Assembly: GCF_000147815.2 (NCBI RefSeq)
Contig: NC_015957.1
Location: 5,766,001 to 5,830,000 of the forward strand
Length of the DNA stretch: 64,000 nucleotides
Direction of reading: 5' to 3'
Source of the DNA: Streptomyces violaceusniger Tu 4113
GTDB taxonomy: Bacteria > Actinomycetota > Actinomycetes > Streptomycetales > Streptomycetaceae
A program made the position numbers and the translations under genes. Below are positions 36,269 to 43,601 of the stretch, in pieces; position 1 is the stretch's first letter; each line of letters opens with the position of its first letter. The notes beneath the pieces are model-generated. The model did no database searches, was not told the DNA's origin, and was given only the letters and a program-made list of their open reading frames with translations.

Positions 36269-37132
36269 GTGAGCGCGCAAGGGGTAGCATCCCAGACCGG
36301 AAGCGGGCCGGAGCCCCCCAACACCCCCCTCAACCAGGGGCGACCGCACAGCGCCCGGATGTACGACTACTTCCTGGGCGGCAAGGACAACTACGTCGCC
36401 GACCGTGAGGCCGCGGCCAAGGTGCTCACCCTCTGGCCGGGTGTCATGATCGCCGCCCGGACCAACCGGGCCTGGATGCACCGCGCGATCCGCTTCCTCG
36501 CCGCCGAGCGGGGCATCCGCCAGTTCCTCGACATCGGCACCGGCATTCCCACCCGGCCCAATCTCCACGAGATCGCCCAGGGAATCGCCCCGGATGCCCG
36601 GGTCGTCTACGTGGACAACGACCCCATCGTCCTCGCCCACGCCCAGGCCCTGCTCAAGAGCAGCCCCGAGGGCCGCACCGCCTATGTGCACGGGGACATC
36701 ACCGAGCCCGGGAACATCCTCGCCTCGCCCGATCTCACCGAGGTGCTGGACCTGTCCGAGCCCGTCGCGCTGAGCCTGGTCTCGCTGCTGCACTTCGTCC
36801 CCGACGAGTGGGGCCCGTACGAGATCGTCCAACGGCTGGTCGACGCGCTCGCCCCCGGCTCCTTTCTGGTGCTGAGCCACATCACCCCGGACTTCGACCC
36901 CGAGGCCACCCAGAAGACCGTGCAGATCTACAACAAGGGGGGCATCCCGGGGAAGATCCGCACCAGGGACGAGGTGGAACGCTTCTTCACCGGGCTGGAG
37001 CTGGCCGAACCGGGCCTGGAGGTGCCGCACCGGTGGCGCACCGACCTGGCCGAAACGGACTCCCAGGTGGAGACCGGCGATGTGACCGACGAAGAGGTGT
37101 CCTTCTGGGCGGGTGTCGCCCAGAAGTCCTGA
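36269..37132 (+). CDS. SAM-dependent methyltransferase, DUF574/PF04672 family
   Basis: A 287-residue cytoplasmic protein of the S-adenosyl methyltransferase family that is expanded in Streptomyces. The family pattern is visible: an N-terminal region ending RMYDYFLGGKDNY (about residues 29-42), a SAM-binding loop DIGTGIPTRPNLHE (about 89-102), an acidic turn VYVDNDPIVLAHA (about 112-124) and LSHITPDF. GTG 36269 is chosen because GGAGGAG lies 6 nt upstream. It is separated from the NRPS operon by the hairpin at 36140. The substrate is unknown. It could methylate the peptide, but these proteins are abundant and mostly uncharacterised, so its membership in the cluster is uncertain. Confidence 0.9.
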   Translation: MSAQGVASQTGSGPEPPNTPLNQGRPHSARMYDYFLGGKDNYVADREAAAKVLTLWPGVMIAARTNRAWMHRAIRFLAAERGIRQFLDIGTGIPTRPNLHEIAQGIAPDARVVYVDNDPIVLAHAQALLKSSPEGRTAYVHGDITEPGNILASPDLTEVLDLSEPVALSLVSLLHFVPDEWGPYEIVQRLVDALAPGSFLVLSHITPDFDPEATQKTVQIYNKGGIPGKIRTRDEVERFFTGLELAEPGLEVPHRWRTDLAETDSQVETGDVTDEEVSFWAGVAQKS

Positions 37133-37153
37133 CGCGGGTTTCTGAGAAAGGGT

Positions 37154-37369
37154 TCAGGGACGCGGTCCGACGGTCGTGGTGCCGTCGCGGATGGTGATCG
37201 CCAGCGCGGGACAGGAGTCCGCCGCGTCCAGCACCCGCTCCTCCTCCGGGACCTCCTCGTGTCGCGGCCGGGCATGCTCCTCGTCGAGGACGAACAGGTC
37301 GGGGGCGATTCCGGCGCACATGCCGGACGCCATGCACCGGCCAGCGTCGATCTCCGCCTTCCAGGTCAT
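37154..37369 (-). CDS. 3Fe-4S ferredoxin partner of the P450
   Basis: A 71-residue ferredoxin that would pass electrons to the adjacent cytochrome P450. Cluster ligands are C12 and C18 (CxxxxxC in RCMASGMCAG) and C53 in DSCPALAI. The Cys that would make it a 4Fe-4S protein is absent, the pattern of P450-associated 3Fe-4S ferredoxins in Streptomyces. The acidic surface stretch HEEVPEEER is typical. ATG 37369 lies 5 nt after the P450 stop. An alternative GTG at 37378 would overlap that stop as GTGA. Either way the two are co-transcribed and coupled. No ferredoxin reductase lies nearby, so a housekeeping enzyme presumably serves. Confidence 0.93.
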   Translation of the reverse strand: MTWKAEIDAGRCMASGMCAGIAPDLFVLDEEHARPRHEEVPEEERVLDAADSCPALAITIRDGTTTVGPRP

Positions 37370-37374
37370 CCCGC

Positions 37375-38565
37375 TCACCACGCGATCGGCATGACACGGG
37401 GCCCGCGGACCAGCATCTGGCCCTTCCACTCCACATCCCCGGCCGCCCGCAGCTCCGGGAAGCGGGTGATCAGCGCCCCGAGCGCCTCCTGGAGCTCCAG
37501 ACGGGCCAGCGGCGCGCCCAGGCAGTGGTGCACACCGTGGCCGAAGCCGAGGTGCTGGGCGGCGGGGCGGGCGACGTTCAGGATGCCCGGCTCGTCGAAA
37601 CGCAGCGCGTCGCGGTTGGCCGAGCCGACCGCGACCAGCACGGGCTCCCCGGTGCGCACCAGGGTGCCGCCCACCTCGACGTCCTCGGTGGCGTAGCGGG
37701 CCTGGGAGGCCCCCATGCCCAGCGGGACGAAGCGCAGCAGCTCCTCGACGGCACCGTTCAGCAGATCGGGGTTCTCGCGCAGCCGCCGCAGCTCGTCCGG
37801 GTGCTCCAGCAGCGTCAGTACGAAGTTGGGGATCTGGGTGGCCGTGGTCTCGTGCCCGGCCACCAGGATGGCCACGCACAGATCGACGAGTTCTAGCTCG
37901 GACAGTCGGTCGCCCGCGTCCCTCGCCTCGATCAGCGAGGTCATGATGTCGTCCCGGGGGCTGCTGCGATGGGCCTCGATCAGCCCGGCCATATAGGCGC
38001 GCAGCTCATCGGTGTTGCGGGCGGACTCCTCGGCGCTCAGCGAGCTGGTGGACAGCGCGGCGTCGCTCCAGGTCCGGAACCTCGGCCGGTCCTCCTCCGG
38101 GACGCCGAGCATGGCGCAGATGACCCCGACCGGAATGGGCAGGGCATAGCGGTCCACGAGATCGGCCGGTGGCCCCGCCGTCTCCAGGTCGTCGAGCAGG
38201 TCATGGGTCAACCGCCGGACCCAGGGGCGGAGTTTCTCCACCTGGTGGACGGTGAACGCCTTGGCGACGAGGGTGCGCAGCCGGGTGTGGTCGGGCGGGT
38301 CCATGGTCAGGATGCCGCTGTCGCGCCGGCCCTCGGACTGCCGTGGCTCGTCGTGGTGGAGCGCCTCCGCACGGCTGAACCGCCGGTCGCCGAGCACCAG
38401 CCGGGCGTCTGCGTACCGCGTGACCAGCCAGGCGGGCTCGCCGTAGGGCAAGCGCACCCGGAGTAATCCCGTGCGGTTCCTGGCCTGTTCGTACGCCTCG
38501 CTGAGCGCCAGCCCGTCGGAGGAGTTGAAGGGATAGGTGAGGGGTGTCGTCTCCGCTGTGGTCAC
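37375..38565 (-). CDS. Cytochrome P450 monooxygenase
   Basis: A 396-residue soluble bacterial class I P450, similar in style to Streptomyces CYP105/CYP107 enzymes. The I-helix oxygen-binding motif AGHETT is at residues 236-241 and the K-helix ExxR at 275-278 (EELLR). The heme loop FGHGVHHCLG is at 341-350, with Cys348 as the axial ligand. GGGAGGT just upstream supports ATG 38565. It shares a 132-bp intergenic region with a divergent TetR regulator and a 16-bp palindrome, so repression by that TetR is likely. The substrate cannot be read. It may tailor the NRPS product or be an inducible xenobiotic oxidase of the SuaC type. The TetR-P450-ferredoxin layout favours a self-contained inducible unit. 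Confidence 0.95.
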   Translation of the reverse strand: MTTAETTPLTYPFNSSDGLALSEAYEQARNRTGLLRVRLPYGEPAWLVTRYADARLVLGDRRFSRAEALHHDEPRQSEGRRDSGILTMDPPDHTRLRTLVAKAFTVHQVEKLRPWVRRLTHDLLDDLETAGPPADLVDRYALPIPVGVICAMLGVPEEDRPRFRTWSDAALSTSSLSAEESARNTDELRAYMAGLIEAHRSSPRDDIMTSLIEARDAGDRLSELELVDLCVAILVAGHETTATQIPNFVLTLLEHPDELRRLRENPDLLNGAVEELLRFVPLGMGASQARYATEDVEVGGTLVRTGEPVLVAVGSANRDALRFDEPGILNVARPAAQHLGFGHGVHHCLGAPLARLELQEALGALITRFPELRAAGDVEWKGQMLVRGPRVMPIAW

Positions 38566-38580
38566 CGTGACCTCCCTTGC

Positions 38581-38596
38581 GTAAGCATGTGCTTAC
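38581..38596. promoter_or_regulatory. Palindromic operator between P450 and TetR genes
   Basis: GTAAGCA-TG-TGCTTAC is a perfect inverted repeat with 7-bp arms and a 2-bp spacer. It lies 16 bp upstream of the P450 start and about 100 bp upstream of the divergent TetR start. Its size and position fit a TetR-family dimer site controlling both genes. Confidence 0.7.
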
Positions 38597-38697
38597 AAAC
38601 GTAGGAGCCGTCGGCTGGTACGGTCAACGGCCCCTTTGCGCCGTTGATCTGACGGCCCGACGGGTACATCGCCGCAAGCTGACGAGAGGGGTGTGTC

Positions 38698-39294
38698 GTG
38701 ATGGGGACGACCGTGTCCGAGGGACAGCGGCGGGACGCGCGGAACACACGTCGGCGGCTGATGGAGGCCGCGGCGGCGCTGTTCGCCGAGCGGGGCTATG
38801 AACGGGCGACGGTGCGGGACATCGCCGATCGCGCCGGGGTCAACCAGGCGCTGCTGTTCCGCTATTTCGGCTCGAAGAGAGCGCTGTTCGGCGAGGTGAT
38901 CGCGCACAACGGGGAGGAACAGTTGCGCACCACCCCACCCCATGAGCTGCCGGAGACCGCCCTGCGCGGGCTGCTGGGCCACGGCGCGAAGGAACCGGGC
39001 ACCCGCGCGCTGGCGACGCTGCTGCGCTCGGTGGACAGCGGTGACGAGATCGGTACGGCCGTGCGCGCCATCAGCGACGACTACGCACGGGTGCTGGCCT
39101 CCCTGTCCAGCGCCGACAACCATGAGCTGCGGGCGGACCTGGCGCTGTCCTGGTTGCTCGGCATAGGGATGATGCGGGTGCTGGTGGGCAAGGAGCCGCT
39201 GGCCGACGCGGACCCGGACGAGGTGTGCGCGCTGGTGACGGCCGCGCTCGGCACCCTCCTGGACGGCCTTCCGGCGACGGACGGCAGGCCATAG
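38698..39294 (+). CDS. TetR-family transcriptional regulator, divergent from the P450
   Basis: A 198-residue regulator. The N-terminal helix-turn-helix spans about residues 18-64: RLMEAAAALFAERGYERATV, then IADRAGVNQALLFRYFGSK. The C-terminal ligand-binding half is all helical and poorly conserved, as usual. GTG 38698 and ATG 38701 are adjacent starts sharing the upstream GAGAGGGG; ATG 38701 is equally possible. It is divergently arranged with the P450/ferredoxin pair across a perfect palindrome, so it likely represses both itself and that pair until a ligand binds (inference from the family). Its stop codon lies inside the first unit of a 15-bp tandem repeat. Confidence 0.93.
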   Translation: MMGTTVSEGQRRDARNTRRRLMEAAAALFAERGYERATVRDIADRAGVNQALLFRYFGSKRALFGEVIAHNGEEQLRTTPPHELPETALRGLLGHGAKEPGTRALATLLRSVDSGDEIGTAVRAISDDYARVLASLSSADNHELRADLALSWLLGIGMMRVLVGKEPLADADPDEVCALVTAALGTLLDGLPATDGRP

Positions 39295-39343
39295 GAAAGC
39301 AGGCTCTAGGAGAGCGGGCCATAGGAGGGCAGGCCGTAGAAGG
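39284..39343 (+). repeat. 15-bp imperfect tandem repeat containing the TetR stop codon
   Basis: Four consecutive 15-bp units begin GCAGGCCATAGGAAA and vary slightly: 39284-39298, 39299-39313, 39314-39328, 39329-39343. Each unit carries an in-frame TAG. The first is the TetR stop, so four stops follow each other every five codons. Confidence 0.8.
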
Positions 39344-39351
39344 GAAGGGGC

Positions 39352-42039
39352 CTACTCGCGGAACTCTCCCCGGGGCGTGGTGACGACGCGACGGGCCCGG
39401 GCCGGGGTGATCACCTCGCGGAAGGCCGGATCGGTGAGGAGCACGACCGGGGCGATGCGGTGCGGGGAGTCGGAGTGCCAGTGGGGCAGGGCGGCCTCGA
39501 TCACGGCCCAGGACTGGTCGATGGCGCCGCGGTCGGCCAGCGCCCTGGCCAGGTCCAGCGCCTGCTGGAAGGTGCGGGATTCGGGCAGGGCCGGCGGGAC
39601 GAAGGCGGCGGCCCTGGCCACCCAGGCGGCGGTGTCGTCGCCCTCGGTGGCGGCGCCCCCCGCGGACACACCGCCCGCGCCCACGACACCGTCCACGCCG
39701 TCCGGGAGCCGCGGCAGGATGTCGCCGAGGGCCGAGACATAGCCACCGGGGGTGCCGGTCCATTCCTCGGCCGCACAGCGCAGATAGAGCGGGGCGGCCT
39801 CGGCCCGTATCTGTTCCATGCCGATCACCTCGATCACATGCGGGTCCCCGAGGACGCGGTTGCGGATCCAGTGGTGGGCCACGCTGATGTCGAGGAACGC
39901 CCCCAGGATGATCCCCAGATACGCGCCGGCGCCCGAGCCCTTGACCGCGGCCTGCTCGAAGGTGGCCATCGCCCTTCGCACCTCGCCCCGCAGGGCCTGT
40001 GCCCGGCCCTCGGCCACCAGCTCCCCGGCGCTCCCGGGGCGCGCCATGCGGATCTCCAGGGCCGCCTGGTCCTCGAATCCGGTGCGCTCCTCGGCGACCA
40101 GCTCGGCGAACGAGGCGTGCCGGTCGCCCAGGGCCGGATACCAGCTCGCCCAGATGTACGCGGCCCATTCCCCGTCCTCGGACACATCGGCGGGGTCCAG
40201 CAGCCAGTGCTGGGCGTCGCCCTCCTCGGAGACCAGCAGCGCCCGGTCCATGAACGCGGTGTCGTCCCAGTCCTCGCCCTCGCCGCCGCGGATGACGCTC
40301 CAGGTCTCGGGGTCGGCCTCGCGGAGCCAGCCGACGGTCTTGGCCGTCCGCATCCGCCACATGAACGGGCTGATGTTCAGCCAGCCGTCGGAGGCCCCCA
40401 GAAAGGCCCGGTAGCTCGGCGGGAGCCGGGTGCCGAGCCGCTCCTCCAGGGCGTGGACGCTGTCCTCGTCCGCGCCCTCGAACCCGAGCCAGCCGGCCGC
40501 CCGCTGATCGTCGCCGACCCCGCTCAGGTCCTCGTCGTCGGCCACCCGCAGGATGGCCGCGCTGTACTCCGCCAGATAGGACCGCCACTGCTCGACGGTC
40601 CGCGGCAGCGCCTTAGCCGACTCCGGCTCCGCGGTGGCCGACAGCGATGTGCCGCGGTATCCGGTCGGCGCCTCGCCCGCTCGCTGGTAGTGGCCGATGA
40701 AGCCCTTCGGCTGGGGGGCGGAGGTGAAGAACCGGACCTGGGAGAGCTGGACATGGTCCTCCCCCGCGTTCCGGGTGATCTCCAGGCGGTAGTGGCCGTA
40801 GGCCGCGTGGGCGGGGAAGGTGAATCCCCGGGGCTGATGGCGATGCGCGAAGCTCTCCTCGACGCGGGAGTCGAGGTCCACCCAGTGCTCCCCGTCGTTC
40901 GAACCCTTGAGGGTCCAGTCCCTGGGGTCGCGGCCCGGGACGTCGTTCGCCGAGGTCAGGACGTAGTGGCCGACGGCGACGGGCCGCCGCAGGGTGAACT
41001 CCAGCCAGCCGCGGCCCCCATGGCCCAGCCACTTGTGCCATGAGTCGTGCAGCAGGTTCTCCGCGACCTCGCCCGCCTCGGTGAACTCGCCGTGCGCCCG
41101 GATCCTGGTGACCAGGTCGGTCACCTCGGCCTCCGGACCGGGCTCGGCGGCGAGCAGCGACACCGTGCTCGAGTGGCCCGACGGGTCGCCCCACATCACC
41201 CGCTCGACGGGCGGCCCCCCGTCCTCGATCAGCAGCCGCAGCTCCTGGCGGAGGTGGCGGCCGCCCCCGGCCGCACCGCCCTCCTCCGTACGGAAGCGGT
41301 GCATCACCTCTTCCAACGCGCTGTCCTGGAGGGCCGAGCGGCCCTCCAGCGCCCCCCGGTACTCGGTGAGCGTGCCGTCGGCGGCCCGGCGGTGTCCGTA
41401 GAACTCCGTCATCGCCGGCTGGAAGCCGATCGACGCCTCCGCGCCGTCCTGCCCGCGCCAGGCGAGGCGAGCGGGGAGCGAGCCCTCGCCCCGGTCGAGA
41501 TGGACCAGCAGCCGCGGGGCGGGCCGCCATTCGGCGGAGCCCGGGGCGCGCCACTCGGTGCGGTAGACGCACACCGCCGCCTCGGCAGGCTGCTCCTCCG
41601 TCATGAGGTGGATACGGGCGCAGATACGGGAGGGCTCTACGGTGATGCGGTACAGCCAGAGCAGGCCGCGCGCCTCGGCGCAGCCGCGGACACACAGCGT
41701 GTTCGTGCCCGCCACCAGCGCCTCACCGGGGACTGCGAAGGCCACCTCCCGGGGGCGGGCGCCGCCGGGCACGGTGAACTGCTTGATCACCGCATGCCCG
41801 TTGACGGTGATGTCGATCGGCGCGCATCCTAGTGATTCACCCAGCGGTGAGACCCGCGCGATCAGGGTCAGCGTGAGCTGTTCCGGCAGTTCGTCGTCGT
41901 CCAGCGCGAAGTCGAGCTCGCCCCGTCCGCCCGCGCCGATCGCGAGGCGGTCACGGTCGGGATGGCATCGCTCGTAGCGGGCCGTGCCATTGCCGAATCG
42001 AGGCGGATCGATGGTGAAATCCGCAAAAGTCGCTCGCAC
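39352..42039 (-). CDS. Large F5/8C (discoidin)-SUKH/SMI1 fusion protein
   Basis: An 895-residue protein with no signal peptide or membrane segment seen. GTG 42039 is chosen because CAGGAG lies 6 nt upstream; a longer frame to 42150 lacks support. Residues 1-135 look like a beta-sandwich (repeated short strands, no family assigned). Residues about 308-439 form an F5/8 type C (discoidin) domain, recognised by GHYVLTSANDVPGRDPRDWTL followed by KGSNDGEHWVDL. Residues about 516-653 form a SUKH (SMI1/KNR4) domain, recognised by LEERLGTRLPPSYRAFLGAS then DGW. The C-terminal 240 residues are helical with an A/G-rich linker. SUKH proteins are often immunity proteins of polymorphic toxins, but no toxin gene is adjacent. 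Function unknown. Confidence 0.85.
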   Translation of the reverse strand: MRATFADFTIDPPRFGNGTARYERCHPDRDRLAIGAGGRGELDFALDDDELPEQLTLTLIARVSPLGESLGCAPIDITVNGHAVIKQFTVPGGARPREVAFAVPGEALVAGTNTLCVRGCAEARGLLWLYRITVEPSRICARIHLMTEEQPAEAAVCVYRTEWRAPGSAEWRPAPRLLVHLDRGEGSLPARLAWRGQDGAEASIGFQPAMTEFYGHRRAADGTLTEYRGALEGRSALQDSALEEVMHRFRTEEGGAAGGGRHLRQELRLLIEDGGPPVERVMWGDPSGHSSTVSLLAAEPGPEAEVTDLVTRIRAHGEFTEAGEVAENLLHDSWHKWLGHGGRGWLEFTLRRPVAVGHYVLTSANDVPGRDPRDWTLKGSNDGEHWVDLDSRVEESFAHRHQPRGFTFPAHAAYGHYRLEITRNAGEDHVQLSQVRFFTSAPQPKGFIGHYQRAGEAPTGYRGTSLSATAEPESAKALPRTVEQWRSYLAEYSAAILRVADDEDLSGVGDDQRAAGWLGFEGADEDSVHALEERLGTRLPPSYRAFLGASDGWLNISPFMWRMRTAKTVGWLREADPETWSVIRGGEGEDWDDTAFMDRALLVSEEGDAQHWLLDPADVSEDGEWAAYIWASWYPALGDRHASFAELVAEERTGFEDQAALEIRMARPGSAGELVAEGRAQALRGEVRRAMATFEQAAVKGSGAGAYLGIILGAFLDISVAHHWIRNRVLGDPHVIEVIGMEQIRAEAAPLYLRCAAEEWTGTPGGYVSALGDILPRLPDGVDGVVGAGGVSAGGAATEGDDTAAWVARAAAFVPPALPESRTFQQALDLARALADRGAIDQSWAVIEAALPHWHSDSPHRIAPVVLLTDPAFREVITPARARRVVTTPRGEFRE

Positions 42040-42133
42040 GCTGTGCTCCTGATGGGGCCGTATGGACGGTCCGTTGACGTGTCGTCGGGGCAGGGGTGCG
42101 GGTGGCCTCAACACCCGGATGCTGTCGATGCTA

Positions 42134-42155
42134 GGACGGTCCACCGGCACCGTCC
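42134..42155 (-). terminator. Short hairpin after the FAD monooxygenase gene
   Basis: GGACGGT and ACCGTCC form a perfect 7-bp stem with an 8-nt loop, beginning 17 nt past the stop of the minus-strand monooxygenase gene. It may end that transcript before the F5/8C-SUKH gene. The stem is modest and there is no T-run. Confidence 0.4.
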
Positions 42156-42172
42156 GGCTGCCACGAGGATCA

Positions 42173-43534
42173 CTAGGGGGATGTGGGTCGGCCGCTCCCT
42201 CCTCCGCGCAGCACCGCTCCCAGGACGGCGGGTCGCATCAGCGCGGTGGGGGCGGCGGCCATCGACATCACCTCGTGCAGGGCCTTGCAGACCCGTGGGT
42301 CGACGGTGGCACGCCGCATGACCCGGTCCAGGTAGCGGTGCTGAGCCCGCACCGACACTCCGGCGGGGCCGCCCGTGGTGGTGGGGAAGCGCACGTCCTC
42401 GCTGGAGGACAGCATCCAGGCGGTGTTCGTGGCGGCCGCGATGCCCTTACGGGCGGTGTCCGCCGTACGGTGGCCGATGCCGCCGTGGCGCTCGGCGGCG
42501 GCCCGCAGGGCACGGGTGCCGAGCGCGGCCACGGTGATGCCCTGGCCGTAGACCGGGTTGAAGGTGCACACGGCGTCGCCGATGACCACCAGGCCGCGCG
42601 GCGCCCGGCGCTCGTAGTGACGCCGCACACCGGGGCCGGGCCAGAAGCCGCGGACCGAACCGGCGGGCTCGGCCCGGGCCAGCAGCTCGCGCAGGCTCGG
42701 GTCCCGCAGCAGACCTAACTGCCGGTCGAAACCGGCCGCACCGGGCTCGGCCTGCGCTCCGCGCATGCTGCCGAGGCTGGCGATCCACCGGCCGTCCTCC
42801 ACCGGCAGCGCCACGCCGAGCCTCGGCGCGTCCGGGGCCTTGGTCTGCAGATAGAGCGCGGCGAAGCCCGGATCCGGTCCGGCGGGGCGGTGGTAGAGCC
42901 GGCTGGCGTACGACACGCCCGCGTCGACGCGCTCCTCGGGGGCGGGCGGGCAGCCCAGCCGGGCCAGCCAGGAGGGGAGCGCGGAGGTGCGCCCGGAGGC
43001 GTCGACCACCAGCTCCGCGCGCACCTCGCGCACCTCGGCGCGGGCGTCGCCCCGCGCCCGGACCTGAGCGCCCGTCACCTCACCCGGCGCGCCGAGGAGG
43101 CCGACGACGTCCGTGTTCTCCAGCCAGCGCACCGTGGGCTCGCCGCGCACCCGGCGCAGCACCGTATGGTCGAGCAGCGGTCTGGTGCACGAGAGGAACG
43201 CGACCTCGCTCTCGTACTTCGCGAGCCACCCGGCCGCGCCCAGCCAGCGCACGCCCGACATCGGGACGCGCACCGCACCGGCGGCCGTCAACTCCTCGCG
43301 GACACCGGGCATCAGCGCTTCCAGCGCCCGATGCCCGGCCTCCAGCAGCAGGTGTGCGTGGCGCCCTTGCGGAACACCCGAGCGGAACGCGGGCCGCTCG
43401 GGATAGCGGTCACGCTCGACTATGACAATGCGCTCGGCATATCCACGCAGCGCCCATGCGGCCAGTATCCCGGCGAGACCTCCGCCGATCACCACCGCGG
43501 TCCCTCGCCCCGTACTTTCCCCCTGCACCCCCAT
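42173..43534 (-). CDS. FAD-dependent monooxygenase/oxidoreductase
   Basis: A 453-residue flavoprotein of the p-hydroxybenzoate hydroxylase-like superfamily. The N-terminal dinucleotide-binding fold is VVIGGGLAGILAAWAL (about residues 16-31), followed by the acidic end of strand 2 in IVIVERDRYPER. The second FAD motif GDAVCTFNPVYGQG lies near residue 335, with the DG-type stretch VVDASGRTS near 180. The sequence RHAHLLLEAGHRALE recalls the subgroup annotated as FAD-dependent oxidoreductases in actinobacterial gene clusters. ATG 43534 gives the earliest start before the FAD fold, but no good ribosome site precedes it; a GTG closer to VVIGGG is possible. The substrate is unknown and the neighbours give no pathway. 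Confidence 0.85.
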   Translation of the reverse strand: MGVQGESTGRGTAVVIGGGLAGILAAWALRGYAERIVIVERDRYPERPAFRSGVPQGRHAHLLLEAGHRALEALMPGVREELTAAGAVRVPMSGVRWLGAAGWLAKYESEVAFLSCTRPLLDHTVLRRVRGEPTVRWLENTDVVGLLGAPGEVTGAQVRARGDARAEVREVRAELVVDASGRTSALPSWLARLGCPPAPEERVDAGVSYASRLYHRPAGPDPGFAALYLQTKAPDAPRLGVALPVEDGRWIASLGSMRGAQAEPGAAGFDRQLGLLRDPSLRELLARAEPAGSVRGFWPGPGVRRHYERRAPRGLVVIGDAVCTFNPVYGQGITVAALGTRALRAAAERHGGIGHRTADTARKGIAAATNTAWMLSSSEDVRFPTTTGGPAGVSVRAQHRYLDRVMRRATVDPRVCKALHEVMSMAAAPTALMRPAVLGAVLRGGGSGRPTSP

Positions 43535-43601
43535 GCTACGGAGGGTAGTGCAGAACCATCCGAGCGTCACCACCTTCGCGGGGATACAACACTGCGGAAG
43601 C

